DNA of 41,183 nucleotides from a virus. Each line of letters opens with the position of its first letter. Positions within the stretch are counted from its first letter, which is position 1. The position numbers and the translations under genes were made by a program. Location of the stretch: positions 1 through 41,183 of the IMG/VR virus record IMGVR_UViG_3300028920_000142; one strand, given 5' to 3'. Positions 15,498 through 23,963 of this stretch are shown here, one piece after another. Under the pieces are notes generated by a model. That model ran no database searches and was not told the origin of the DNA. It saw nothing but the letters and a program-made list of their open reading frames with translations.

Positions 15498-18320
15498 TCA
15501 GTACGCCGGCACCGACGAGTAGGTGCGGTTGGCCGTGTCGCGGTCGGCGTTGTGGGTGGCGTGGGCGATGGTCTCGCCGTCCACTTGGAGTTTCAGAACG
15601 ATGGGCTGACGCGCGCCCGGTCCGCCAGCGCGGTCGCGCATGGTCGAGCGGAGGGTAGACTCCAGCCGGTCGAGGCTCCGCGTCCGGACACCCGCCTCCG
15701 TGGCCGCGGGAGTCGCTGTCGACGTGGTCGCGGGCGCCGAAGTCGGCTTGATGACTTGGTTGACCGCGGCGATGGCCGTGGTGATCGTGCTGCCGATGCT
15801 CACCGAGGCGCGGGTCCGCTTCAGCTTCTCCAGGCTCGACGGGAGCAGGGCGTCCGGGATCTTCTCGATGATGCTGAGCACGAAGTCCCAGATCTTGTTG
15901 ATGACCTTGCGGATGCCCCGGCCGATGCCGGCGAAGAAGTCCACCACCGGCCGGAGGAAGCCCTTGATCCCGTCGGCGATACCCTGGAAGACGCTCTTGA
16001 ACCAGGCCCCGATGCCGACGAAGAACTGGCCGATGGCCCGGAAGAAGTTGCCCACGGACTGGATGGCCGAGCGGATGGCGTTCGGCAGGGTCTCCACGAA
16101 CCACGTGTAGATGGCGGTGGCGATCTTGCCGATCCAGGTGCCCAGCCAGACGAAGGCGTCGATCAGCCCTTTGACCCCGTAGACCCCCAGGGCCACGACC
16201 CGGATCAGCGCCGCCAGCACGTAGGTGACTCCCGTGACCGCCACACCGAGGGTTTGCCCCAGGAACTCTCCCAGGGACCGCCAGGCGCTGGTGGACTCCT
16301 TGGCTCCATCGGTGGACGAGCTGGTGGCGCCGGTGAGGGTGTTCCAGGCGTCCTTGAGCATGTTGATGGCGCTGGCCACCGCGTCCAGGGCCGGGCGGAT
16401 GTACTTCAGCATCGACCGGAAGCCGGCAACGATCCCACCGGTGATCCGCGCGAACACGGCGATGACCTTGGCCGCCCACTTCACGATAGTGCCGAAGACG
16501 GCGCCCACCACCTGCCCGAAGCTACGGAACTTGTCCGAGGGCAACCCCGCCGCGCCGCCGGCGATGTCGCCGAACAGGGCGGCGATCTCCCGCCCCAGCT
16601 CCGAGAAGGCGTCCACGAGGTCCGCGAACACCGGGCGCGCCGCCTCAATGGTCGAAACGAACCCCTCCTTGAACCCCTCCCACACCTGCTGGATGCGGTA
16701 GACGATCTGCCACACCGCGATGAGGAACCGCTTGAGCCCCTGGTTCTCCGCGCGGTTGAGCTCATCGCGCACCGCGCCGGAGAAGCCGCCCTGCACGAAG
16801 AGCTGCTTCAGGGCCTGGAAGAACAGGCTCACCTTCTCCCACACCCGCCGGGCGAAGTCACCGATGCCGCCCAGGTTCTTCTTGAAGGCGATGTAGAACC
16901 CCGCCACCACCGCGGCCAGGACCCCGATGATCAGGATCACCGGCAGCAGCGACGCCAGGATCCCGCCGATGGAGATCCCCAGCGCCTGGAAGGCGATGGC
17001 CAGCAGGGCGATGGTCGCCTTGGCCGCGATGACCCCGCCCACCAGCATCAGGAACCCGCCCGCAGCCAGCACCACGCCCGCGAGTGCCTTCTTGATGGGC
17101 GCGGGAATGGACTGGAAGGCCTTCAAGATGGCGTTCAGCGCGTTCACCAGAGCCTTCACGATGGGTTTGAACACCTGGGCGAAGGGCTTGCCCAGCACCA
17201 CCGCGAAGGTCTGCATGGTGCCCTTGAGCAGGGTCTTCTGCCCCTCGAAGGTGTCGAGCAGCTTGTCCCGGAACTGGGCCGCGGTCCCGGCCGCGTTGCC
17301 CATCTGCTTGCGCAGCGCGGCGATGGCTTCGGCCCCTCGCAGGGTGACCGTCACCCCGTCGCGCACCGTGGTGAAGGCCGCCTTCTGGATGGCGTTGAAC
17401 GCCAGGAGCCCCCGGGCGCCGAAGGCCACAGCCACCCGTCGGTTGCGCTCCTTGTCCGTCATGTTCGCCGTGGCCCGGGCGAAGTCGGACATGATGTCCA
17501 CCACGGAGCGCATCTTCCCGGTGGACTGCTCGAAGATCTTCACCCCGGTCCCCAGGACAGCGTTCTGCGCCCGCGCGTCGGCGCCCACGCGGCGCACGAC
17601 CTCCCGGAAGGCAGTCGCCGCGCTCGAGGCGTCGATGTTCCGGTTGCGAAGCAGGCCCATGGTGATGAGCGTGTCGTCCAGGGCCTGGTTGAACGTCGCC
17701 CCGGCCGCGGCAGCCTTGGCAAGCCCCGCCTGGAAGTCCCGCGTCTGGAAGTTGGTGAGCTGGGTGATCCGCAGCAGCTTGTCGGTGATCCCGGCCGCCC
17801 GCTCCGCCTCCAGCCCATACGCGTTCAGCGTGCCCACCACCGCCTCGGCCGCCGCCGCTACCCCGAGCTGGCCCAGCGACCCGGCAGCCAGGTCCAGCAC
17901 CGGGATCAGCGTACGGGTCGCCTGAGTGGCCGTCTGCCCGGCCGTGGCCAGCGAGGTCAGCCCCTCTACCGCCTCGGTGGGGGAGAACTGGGTCCGGATG
18001 CCGGCCTCGATGGCCGCCTGCCCCAGCATGTCCATCTCGCTGGCCGTGGCCCGGGTCACCGCCCCCACCGCGGCCAACCCCTGCTCGAACTTGCCCGCCG
18101 CGTTGGCCAGCGACAGCGAGCCCGCCACCATGAGGGCGCCCGCGGTGAACACCGCGAAGCCCACGGCAAGCTGCTTGAAGTTGCCCATCATCCGCTGGGT
18201 CCCCAGTCCCACGCGCTCGTCCAGCGAGCTGAAGCGTCGCTCCACCCGCTGCATCTTCGACGACGCCAGGTCCCGCGCCGTGAAGACGAAGCCGAGCCCC
18301 AGGGAACCGTTCAAGCCCAT
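15498..18320 (-). CDS. Tail tape measure protein
   Basis: It encodes 940 residues, the longest gene in the window. The N-terminal 350 residues match the TP901/PhageMin tape-measure core (segments [12 protein letters not shown] and [17 protein letters not shown]). Two hydrophobic regions (about 50-75 and 405-475, the latter long enough for several membrane passes) are typical of tape measures that help DNA cross the inner membrane. The C-terminal third has repeated aromatic-Gly helices ([10 protein letters not shown]). By the usual rule of about 1.5 angstroms per residue, the tail would be near 140 nm. ATG at 18320 overlaps the end of the HNH gene by 10 bp. Confidence 0.9.
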   Translation of the reverse strand: MGLNGSLGLGFVFTARDLASSKMQRVERRFSSLDERVGLGTQRMMGNFKQLAVGFAVFTAGALMVAGSLSLANAAGKFEQGLAAVGAVTRATASEMDMLGQAAIEAGIRTQFSPTEAVEGLTSLATAGQTATQATRTLIPVLDLAAGSLGQLGVAAAAEAVVGTLNAYGLEAERAAGITDKLLRITQLTNFQTRDFQAGLAKAAAAGATFNQALDDTLITMGLLRNRNIDASSAATAFREVVRRVGADARAQNAVLGTGVKIFEQSTGKMRSVVDIMSDFARATANMTDKERNRRVAVAFGARGLLAFNAIQKAAFTTVRDGVTVTLRGAEAIAALRKQMGNAAGTAAQFRDKLLDTFEGQKTLLKGTMQTFAVVLGKPFAQVFKPIVKALVNALNAILKAFQSIPAPIKKALAGVVLAAGGFLMLVGGVIAAKATIALLAIAFQALGISIGGILASLLPVILIIGVLAAVVAGFYIAFKKNLGGIGDFARRVWEKVSLFFQALKQLFVQGGFSGAVRDELNRAENQGLKRFLIAVWQIVYRIQQVWEGFKEGFVSTIEAARPVFADLVDAFSELGREIAALFGDIAGGAAGLPSDKFRSFGQVVGAVFGTIVKWAAKVIAVFARITGGIVAGFRSMLKYIRPALDAVASAINMLKDAWNTLTGATSSSTDGAKESTSAWRSLGEFLGQTLGVAVTGVTYVLAALIRVVALGVYGVKGLIDAFVWLGTWIGKIATAIYTWFVETLPNAIRSAIQSVGNFFRAIGQFFVGIGAWFKSVFQGIADGIKGFLRPVVDFFAGIGRGIRKVINKIWDFVLSIIEKIPDALLPSSLEKLKRTRASVSIGSTITTAIAAVNQVIKPTSAPATTSTATPAATEAGVRTRSLDRLESTLRSTMRDRAGGPGARQPIVLKLQVDGETIAHATHNADRDTANRTYSSVPAY

Positions 18321-18997
18321 TGGTCGTCCCCGGTCCCCACGCCCGGATCTGCCGTCAATCGTTGGAGCAGTCGGATGTGCGCCTCCTCCAACTCCAGCTC
18401 CAGCTCACCGCGGCCGTGGTAGGCCAGGTGGCATGCAGCACAGAGTGTGAGCAAGTTGGCTTCGTCGTTGTTGGTTCGGTCGAGATCCACATGGTGGACC
18501 TGAAGCATGCCTTGCGCGCTGCCGCAGATGGCACATCGGAAGAGGTCGCGCGCGACGATCCTGTCGCGGAGCTCTTGCGTCCAGTCGTCTCCGTACGTGC
18601 CGATACCAGGCCTGCATCGTGCTCGTGCACGCGACGAGATCTGGGTACGGGTTTTAGGCGAGTGTGTCCGGCCGTAGAACGGGTTCTTCCTGCCACGCTT
18701 GTCGTAGGTGCCAATGATCCGATTCCTGAACGTCTCCGTGTCGTAGGCCCCTCGCCGCCATGCGGCTTTCACGGCTTCCGACTGGCTGTGCTTCCCGCGT
18801 CGTCGATCACAGTGTCGTTGCTCTGCTGTTGATCGGACTGGAATGCCGAGGACGCGCAACCGGCGCAGAATCGTCTTCGAGGAGACACCGCGGCTATCTG
18901 CAATCTCCTTCGCCGACTGCTCCCGCCACACGTAGTCGATGGCGATCTCGACGAGGTCCTTCTCAGCCGACAGTGCTTTGTCTTGGTTGCCTATCAT
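18311..18997 (-). CDS. HNH endonuclease with HTH and NUMOD3 motifs, inserted in the tail operon
   Basis: It encodes 228 residues in three modules. There is a helix-turn-helix at about 28-52 ([20 protein letters not shown]). A NUMOD3-like DNA-binding motif follows at about 105-122 (N-P-F-Y-G-R-T-H-S then T-R-x-Q-I). The HNH nuclease spans about 150-195 with C155-x2-C158, H168-H169, N181 and C186-x2-C189-H190. This is the build of free-standing phage homing endonucleases. It lies between the tail assembly chaperone and the tape measure. Its ATG overlaps the T-frame stop (ATGA), and its 3' end overlaps the tape measure start. It is less GC-biased than its neighbours. It probably spreads by cutting phages that lack it. 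Confidence 0.85.
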   Translation of the reverse strand: MIGNQDKALSAEKDLVEIAIDYVWREQSAKEIADSRGVSSKTILRRLRVLGIPVRSTAEQRHCDRRRGKHSQSEAVKAAWRRGAYDTETFRNRIIGTYDKRGRKNPFYGRTHSPKTRTQISSRARARCRPGIGTYGDDWTQELRDRIVARDLFRCAICGSAQGMLQVHHVDLDRTNNDEANLLTLCAACHLAYHGRGELELELEEAHIRLLQRLTADPGVGTGDDQWA

Positions 18998-19982
18998 CGA
19001 GTGCCTTTGGCGGCCTTCTCGATCTCCCGCGCCTCCCGGGACCGCTGCGTGCCGATGCGCTCCAGCAGCCAGTCTCGGTCTCTCACCAGCAGCTCCAGCG
19101 CCTCCTCAAGCGACAGCCCGAGCCCCGAGCCGCCGTGCTGGGTCCAGCAGAGCTGGAAGACCGCCTCCCACCAGTCCTCGATCGCTACCCGAGGGAAGAG
19201 CTCGAGCGGTCCGACTCCTCCAGCCTCTCCGCCCGCCTCCGCCGGCGCGCCCGCGCCTTCCCCGGCATGAAGAACGTCTTCTCGAAAGGGAGCTCCAGCT
19301 CCTGCACGGTGAAGCACTCCGGACACTCGATCTCGATGTCCGTCTCCACCCCGCAGTCCACGCGGTCGAACTCATCCACCAGGAAGTCCGCGTCCCGCAG
19401 CGACAACTCCTCGATGAACTGCCGCTTCCGCCGCGGCTCCACCCCCTCGATCTCCACCACCCGCATCGCCAGCATCGCCGACAGGATCCGGTCGCGCGCG
19501 TTCCGCCGCACCTGCGGCAGCCGCCGCTCGTCCGCTCCGGTCAGCAGCCGAAACCACACCTTGACCTGCGAGTCCGGTAGTATACACTCGAATCTGTTGC
19601 CCTTTACGAAGGCATCACGGCTCTCGGGGGAGAGCGGACGAACGGGAAGATCATGGAGGTTGAGCTCCCACTCGATGCGGCTCCGGCACGAGTCGCTCTG
19701 GCAGGGGATCGCGAAGGCGTACTCCGGCCCATAGGTCAGCGCCCGGAGCTGGAGCAGCACGAAGAACCGGTCCCCCTGCAGCACTCGGCTCCAGTCGATG
19801 TCCTTCTCCCCGAAGTCGTAGGGCCCCGGGTCCAGGGTCTCCTCCCAGCAGGCGGCCAGCAACCGGTCCACCTGCTCCCCGCTCTTCGCCAGCTTTCGGT
19901 CGGTCAGGATCCGCTCCTCGCGGACCTTCATGCCGCGGATGCGGCCGGTCAGCCCGGATGGGCACGTGATGGTCTCGGACAT
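18994..19982 (-). CDS. Tail assembly chaperone G-T fusion made by -1 frameshift
   Basis: Frame 0 starts at ATG 19982. At codons 232-233 the sequence is C CCT TTC, a perfect X-XXY-YYZ slippery heptamer at 19290-19284. Slipping back one base continues in a frame open to 18994, giving a protein of about 329 residues: 233 shared plus 96 T-specific. The T part contains a helical stretch with [14 protein letters not shown] and [13 protein letters not shown] pairs made by -1 slippage are known in many tailed phages directly upstream of the tape measure, as here, where they chaperone tape-measure folding and tube assembly. Confidence 0.75.
19185..19982 (-). CDS. Tail assembly chaperone G (T4 gp26/baseplate-like family)
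   Basis: It encodes 265 residues terminating in frame 0 at a TAG. The sequence has the character of the T4_baseplate/gp26-like chaperone family: an N-terminal [12 protein letters not shown] segment, a Cys pair in [12 protein letters not shown], and a terminal zinc-ribbon-like I-E-C-P-E-C-F followed by [11 protein letters not shown]. The last 20 residues are basic ([14 protein letters not shown]). ATG at 19982 follows AGGAGG. It is the first late gene after cargo island C, with a 37-bp repeat upstream. Confidence 0.8.
   Translation of the reverse strand: MSETITCPSGLTGRIRGMKVREERILTDRKLAKSGEQVDRLLAACWEETLDPGPYDFGEKDIDWSRVLQGDRFFVLLQLRALTYGPEYAFAIPCQSDSCRSRIEWELNLHDLPVRPLSPESRDAFVKGNRFECILPDSQVKVWFRLLTGADERRLPQVRRNARDRILSAMLAMRVVEIEGVEPRRKRQFIEELSLRDADFLVDEFDRVDCGVETDIEIECPECFTVQELELPFEKTFFMPGKARARRRRRAERLEESDRSSSSLG
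19284..19290 (-). other. Programmed -1 ribosomal frameshift site CCCTTTC
   Basis: In the reading frame it is C CCT TTC (Pro-Phe). After slipping, both tRNAs re-pair as CCC and TTT, the canonical arrangement. It precedes a long stretch where the 0 and -1 frames are both open, and the -1 frame encodes the T domain that stops exactly at the start of the next gene. Confidence 0.72.
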
Positions 19983-19993
19983 TCGATGCCTCC

Positions 19994-20014
19994 TGTAGGA
20001 TTTCTGCTCCTACA
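19994..20014. repeat. 7-bp inverted repeat next to the chaperone ribosome site
   Basis: TGTAGGA and TCCTACA flank a 7-bp centre. In the minus-strand mRNA the hairpin lies immediately before GGAGG of the chaperone gene and borders the third 37-bp element. It may influence access to the ribosome site, but it could equally be a local duplication of the TAGGAG leader that the other copies have once. Confidence 0.5.
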
Positions 20015-20047
20015 GAGGCAAAGCCCCGACCTTCAGAAATGGGGACA
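20011..20047 (-). repeat. 37-bp bipartite element, copy 3
   Basis: Plus-strand ends are TACAGAGGCAAAGCCCC and GGGGACA, with the fixed 37-bp length. It lies between the plus-strand sigma-factor gene at 20084 and the minus-strand chaperone gene at 19982. A C4/G4 pair around 12 bp could form a short stem, as in the other copies. Confidence 0.75.
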
Positions 20048-20083
20048 TACCGCTCTCGATTCGAGTGCGCCGTTTGTTGAACG

Positions 20084-20668
20084 ATGAAACCGTGGTGGCA
20101 ACGTGAACTCGTCGATCTTCTCCCCAAGCTACGGGCAACCTTGGCACGCAGGCTCCCCTATCGAAGCTCTGAGCAGGAAGACGTGCTGAATGATACCGTG
20201 GTGGCGGTTACACAGCGGATGCAGAGTGGTTCGACATCCGGAACGGTGAATTGGAGCAAGGAGCCTTCATCTGTCAACGAACGCGAGGCCTTCCACAAAT
20301 TTGTCTACGTCATTCTGCGCAGGCGTATCTGTGATTTCTACCGCTTGAGAAGCAGCAACAAGAATGTCAGCGGACTTGACGACGTCGGTTGCATCGCCGC
20401 CCCCGACGGCTGCGCCGACCATCGAATCTTAGTCAAGCGCATGCTAGGGATCGTCGCTACTTCTATGCACGAGTTAACTCAAGAGGATCGCGATCTGATT
20501 GCGTTGGCAGGACAGGGCAGCGAGGCACCATTTCACCTTTCTGCGCGTGAGAGACAACGCCTCAGCCGGGCACGTAAGAAGCTGCGCGAGGCGATTGTGG
20601 CGGAGCTCGGGGAGGATGTCCTTGTCTTGCTAAATCGCGATGGAGACGAATATGGCACAGCTACCTAA
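20084..20668 (+). CDS. ECF-like sigma factor, cargo of island C
   Basis: It encodes 194 residues. Region 2 is visible as EQEDVLNDTVVAVTQRM plus AFHKFVYVILRRRICDFYR (about 29-90). Region 4 is seen at about 125-175 (LTQEDRDLIALAG, then L-S-A-R-E-R-Q-R-L-S-R-A-R-K-K-L-R). No anti-sigma partner with a typical ZAS motif is next to it, but a single-pass membrane protein is encoded two genes away. The stop overlaps the start of the metallophosphoesterase gene, implying co-expression. It is AT-richer than the late genes. Which promoters it would recognise is unknown. Confidence 0.72.
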   Translation: MKPWWQRELVDLLPKLRATLARRLPYRSSEQEDVLNDTVVAVTQRMQSGSTSGTVNWSKEPSSVNEREAFHKFVYVILRRRICDFYRLRSSNKNVSGLDDVGCIAAPDGCADHRILVKRMLGIVATSMHELTQEDRDLIALAGQGSEAPFHLSARERQRLSRARKKLREAIVAELGEDVLVLLNRDGDEYGTAT

Positions 20669-21899
20669 AGACGCCCAGCCGATCCTACAGATAGTCCACG
20701 TATCCGATATCCATGTCGATGAGGTTCCCGACGGTAGGGAAAGTGAAGTAGACGCAGTGTTGCTAGAAAGGCAAAAGTATGCTTGGGCCGAGAACAAACT
20801 TAAGGAATGGCTCGATCGAACCGTTCCCTCTCAGACTACAAGAAGGCTATTGTTGGAGTGGCTCTATAAGGAGCTCAGATGCGGAACTGCGCCTTACGAT
20901 CCAGGAGCGAGTGATGACTTCCTGGATTTCCTCGGCTCTTTCCTGAAGCAAGACGAGAGATGGATCGGGATGCCAACCTGGTTAGTGGACACGGGCGATC
21001 ACAGCGTTTTCGGAGACACAGAATCTTTGAAAGAAGCAGCTGTAGTGCTTAAAGAACTCTGCTTTGACGAGGACAATTTGATCCACCTCATCGAGGAAGA
21101 CAAGCTGGTTCATTGCATCCATGGAAACCATGACGTTTGGCCAATGGATTTTTTCTTTCCGCGAAAGGAGGACTTCTACCTTCCGTGGACGAGGAGTGTG
21201 CCCGAAGACGTTAAGGCGCACTTAAAGCAGTTGGAACAAGAGTTATATTACGCGGTTGGCAAAGTTGTGGCTCCACTTCGACAGCAGATTGCAGGCGGGC
21301 CATCTGTGGTTCAGCTGTTCACTCTGGACACGGTCGATCCGGCGCGCCGGCAGAACTTCTTCGCGCGTGGGCGCGTAGAGAAGCGCAATCTGGATGATCT
21401 CGACGACATGATCAATGGAGTAGACGGCGAGGGAGACGCGCGTCATTTTCGAATCCTGGCATCACACCATCCAGTGACACATCCTCCCAGCGATATTCCC
21501 TATGTGATGAAGCTTCATCGCGCGGACCGAGTACAGAAACGCCTGCGCAATGCCCCACGGATTCACCTTGTCCTCAGTGGCCACACGCACGACCTTTACC
21601 CGCTTCTTGGGACTTTCCACAAAGACGAGCACTTTTTATCTGAGCCACGTCAGCTCGTCGTGGGTACCCTCATGCAGGTCGACTACTCGAAAGAAAAAGT
21701 GTACGATAATCAGTTCCAGATCCTGCGCTTGTACGAGTCACAATCGTATCCGCGGCAAATATACATCGAGCGGATTGTAGCAGCGCGAGCAAAGCTGGAA
21801 ACCCGTGCAACGGACGGCAGGAAGGCCGACGGTCGGCCGTTCGAGAACGTCTCCGCAACCGACGACGCGCCTGGTGAGGTGTTCAGCATCGAGCTGTGA
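20652..21899 (+). CDS. Calcineurin-like metallophosphoesterase, cargo of island C
   Basis: It encodes 415 residues. The full metal-binding set is present: D-x-H in VSDIHVDE near the N-terminus, G-D in VDTGDHSVFGD, G-N-H-D in HGNHDVWP, a His in ASHHPVTH and G-H-T-H in SGHTHDLYP. It should therefore be an active two-metal phosphoesterase; the substrate (protein, nucleotide or nucleic acid) cannot be told. ATG at 20652 was preferred because GGAG lies 6 bases upstream; an in-frame ATG at 20640 is the alternative. Either start overlaps the sigma-factor gene. No signal peptide is seen, so it is cytoplasmic. Confidence 0.8.
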   Translation: MAQLPKDAQPILQIVHVSDIHVDEVPDGRESEVDAVLLERQKYAWAENKLKEWLDRTVPSQTTRRLLLEWLYKELRCGTAPYDPGASDDFLDFLGSFLKQDERWIGMPTWLVDTGDHSVFGDTESLKEAAVVLKELCFDEDNLIHLIEEDKLVHCIHGNHDVWPMDFFFPRKEDFYLPWTRSVPEDVKAHLKQLEQELYYAVGKVVAPLRQQIAGGPSVVQLFTLDTVDPARRQNFFARGRVEKRNLDDLDDMINGVDGEGDARHFRILASHHPVTHPPSDIPYVMKLHRADRVQKRLRNAPRIHLVLSGHTHDLYPLLGTFHKDEHFLSEPRQLVVGTLMQVDYSKEKVYDNQFQILRLYESQSYPRQIYIERIVAARAKLETRATDGRKADGRPFENVSATDDAPGEVFSIEL

Positions 21900-21967
21900 A
21901 TTGGCCGTTCGCGAGCTGAGAGCGCCTAAATACCAGGCCGCACTCAGTCGTCTGATGCCCCCCAAGG

Positions 21968-23698
21968 CTATCGGAGTCGAAGAAGCGCCTTCAGCTTCAC
22001 TGCACTCTGCTGGTCCGTCCTGGATCGCTCAAGGAGCTTCCCACAACTTACGAAACTGGGCTCGTTTTCCAGAGTGGACTCGAGGCGACGTCTCTGCGAC
22101 GCGAGTCTCGTCGCCTTGGTGCCGTTAATTCGCCGTAAGTCGAGCGTGTCCGAAGCGAGGCAGAGTGCTTCGTAGGCAGCTTGTCGCCTGTCGGTTTCAT
22201 TCGAAGAGAGATCGCGACGTACCAACCAATCAGACACTTTCAGTGCTCTATTCTGCAGCATGCGAGAGGTGATCGTCCGTGACTGATGGTGTGCGAGGAA
22301 CCAGTAATAGTACAGCAGACTCCTATAGCGCTTCTCGTCGGGTTTCTGTGAATATAGAATACGAGATCTCTTCTCCACAAAACGGACTATCTTCTCCGTG
22401 AACTTGCGCATCTCCGGAGTGTTGGAGGTGTGCTTGTCGAGCGACATTAGCGCTGAAAGCAGCTCATGCCATTGGATGGCAAATGGGTGTTTCGCGACAG
22501 CAAGGGAGGAACCGAATCCTTGTGTACTACTCTCCTCATTCGTGTCTTTGATGTAAAGCACAGCAAATTCCCGCTTAGCAGTTGGATGCTTAAGTTTGCT
22601 GTGCATGGCCTGCCTCACAGCTCTCGGCGGGGACATCGCCGCAGCCATGTCCCAGTCCATCGGCGCGGCCATGGTCGGGGCCATTCCCGCTCGAGCCATT
22701 GCAGCAAATCTCGCGTTTCGTCTTTGGGAGTTTGAACGCTTCAATCCTGGCATCACTTTGAAGAAGACGAAACCACCAATCAGCACAAGAACAATCGAAG
22801 CAGCTAGAGAGAGCTTCGCCGTAGTGCCCATGCCCACGGACTTTGCTTCTGGCTCGGAAGCCACAGACTGGACGGGTTCAAAGTCATCGGTACCTTCAGT
22901 AAACTCGTCCAAGGCCGGTTCAGGATCGCGCTCTATGCCTTCAGGCGGTAACGCTTTGTCTGTTGCCGAGTCGATACCCGATCGAACATCCTCAGACCCA
23001 TTTGTGGTTTGATTTGCTGCAGATGCCTCCGCTTGCTTCAGCACGATCTGCCCTGGAAGAAGCGCTACCTCAGCAGTAATTAGCTCGACTGCAAGTTTTT
23101 CGAGAATGATCCGCCCTCGGTGCGCACCTATTGGTAGCGTACGCATTGATCTCTCGAAGTTGCGGTACGATCGGGCTCCCATTTCTGCGGGCGACACCGG
23201 GAGCAGCGTCCGTGCGTCGAGCCGCACCTCGGGCCGCTTTTTCAGACATCGAGTGAGATACTGCAACCAGGACGATGCCAGCAGTTGGCCGGTCTTGTCT
23301 GCCTCTTGCTTGATGAGGGACTCGCTCGGCTCGGTTTTGGGATCGACGTCGTTGGTTAAAACGCTGATGAGGTCGCGCTGGAATCCCTCAAGTTCGTCGC
23401 GCGTGATCTCTTCTGCAGGATAGTCGTCGTCCAGCTTGAGAAGGCCGGTGAGGGCCTGCATCGCTTCTTTCGCGAGAGCATCGGCACCGGTAGCGCGAGT
23501 ATTTGCGGCATACAGGTCTCGCACACCTTCTTTGGCGAGTTCACACAACCGCATCTCCACTCTCTCGTGGTCCCACTTTTCTGACACGCCCGGAGGACCA
23601 TTCTCGGAAATACTAGCTGTAATTACAGCATATTCACAGCCTTCAGTGTCACCCAAGGGAGTATCTGAACGTCCGATGCTGTCGTCAGTCGGTGTCAT
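21968..23698 (-). CDS. Single-pass membrane protein of unknown function, island C
   Basis: It encodes 576 residues. There is an N-terminal soluble, mostly helical region (1-220), then an acidic Ser/Glu-rich linker (about 225-290) and one transmembrane helix at about 294-316 (LSLAASIVLVLIGGFVFFKVM). A Met/Ala-rich stretch (MARAGMAPTMAAPMDWDMAAAM) and a helical C-terminal domain with R-Y-R-S-L-L-Y-Y-Y-W-F follow. No known domain was recognised. The ATG has an excellent Shine-Dalgarno (AGGAGGAA). It converges on the phosphoesterase gene with a 68-bp gap. It could be a membrane anchor, sensor or effector for the adjacent sigma/phosphoesterase pair, by position only. Confidence 0.65.
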   Translation of the reverse strand: MTPTDDSIGRSDTPLGDTEGCEYAVITASISENGPPGVSEKWDHERVEMRLCELAKEGVRDLYAANTRATGADALAKEAMQALTGLLKLDDDYPAEEITRDELEGFQRDLISVLTNDVDPKTEPSESLIKQEADKTGQLLASSWLQYLTRCLKKRPEVRLDARTLLPVSPAEMGARSYRNFERSMRTLPIGAHRGRIILEKLAVELITAEVALLPGQIVLKQAEASAANQTTNGSEDVRSGIDSATDKALPPEGIERDPEPALDEFTEGTDDFEPVQSVASEPEAKSVGMGTTAKLSLAASIVLVLIGGFVFFKVMPGLKRSNSQRRNARFAAMARAGMAPTMAAPMDWDMAAAMSPPRAVRQAMHSKLKHPTAKREFAVLYIKDTNEESSTQGFGSSLAVAKHPFAIQWHELLSALMSLDKHTSNTPEMRKFTEKIVRFVEKRSRILYSQKPDEKRYRSLLYYYWFLAHHQSRTITSRMLQNRALKVSDWLVRRDLSSNETDRRQAAYEALCLASDTLDLRRINGTKATRLASQRRRLESTLENEPSFVSCGKLLERSRTDQQSAVKLKALLRLR

Positions 23699-23934
23699 GG
23701 TGATTCCTCCTGCGGCCGGTAGGTCGTCTCGGCTGCCGTGTGGACGCTGAATCTAGTCCGTCCACCGCCCAGTAAGTCGGAGGAGAAGCCGCTTTGTGAC
23801 GAGTTGCACAGCGAAACTATCGTGCGTTCCTAGCGGGAGGCTGATAAAGGCTCGTAAAAACGTATGGTTGACGCATTGTCATGGTTCTATCACGAGATAC
23901 CTAGTCATCTGGCTTCGGTTCGCCTGGGCCTCCG

Positions 23935-23954
23935 GCGCGCCAGACTTCGGACGC
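23935..23954 (+). repeat. IS terminal inverted repeat, left
   Basis: This 20-bp sequence lies 9 bp from the transposase stop codon and is the exact reverse complement of 26259-26278. Confidence 0.85.
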
Positions 23955-23963
23955 CGTGTCAGA

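Noticed and set aside
15291-18422. Very long plus-strand open frame (1043 codons) opposite the tape measure
   Set aside because: It is the antisense shadow of the GC-rich tape measure gene: low-complexity Arg/Gly/His/Pro-rich translation, no ribosome site and no recognisable domain.
19264-19280. G GGG AAG as the chaperone slippery site
   Set aside because: Only the P-site codon re-pairs well; the upstream C CCT TTC is a perfect heptamer and also lies in the shared open region.
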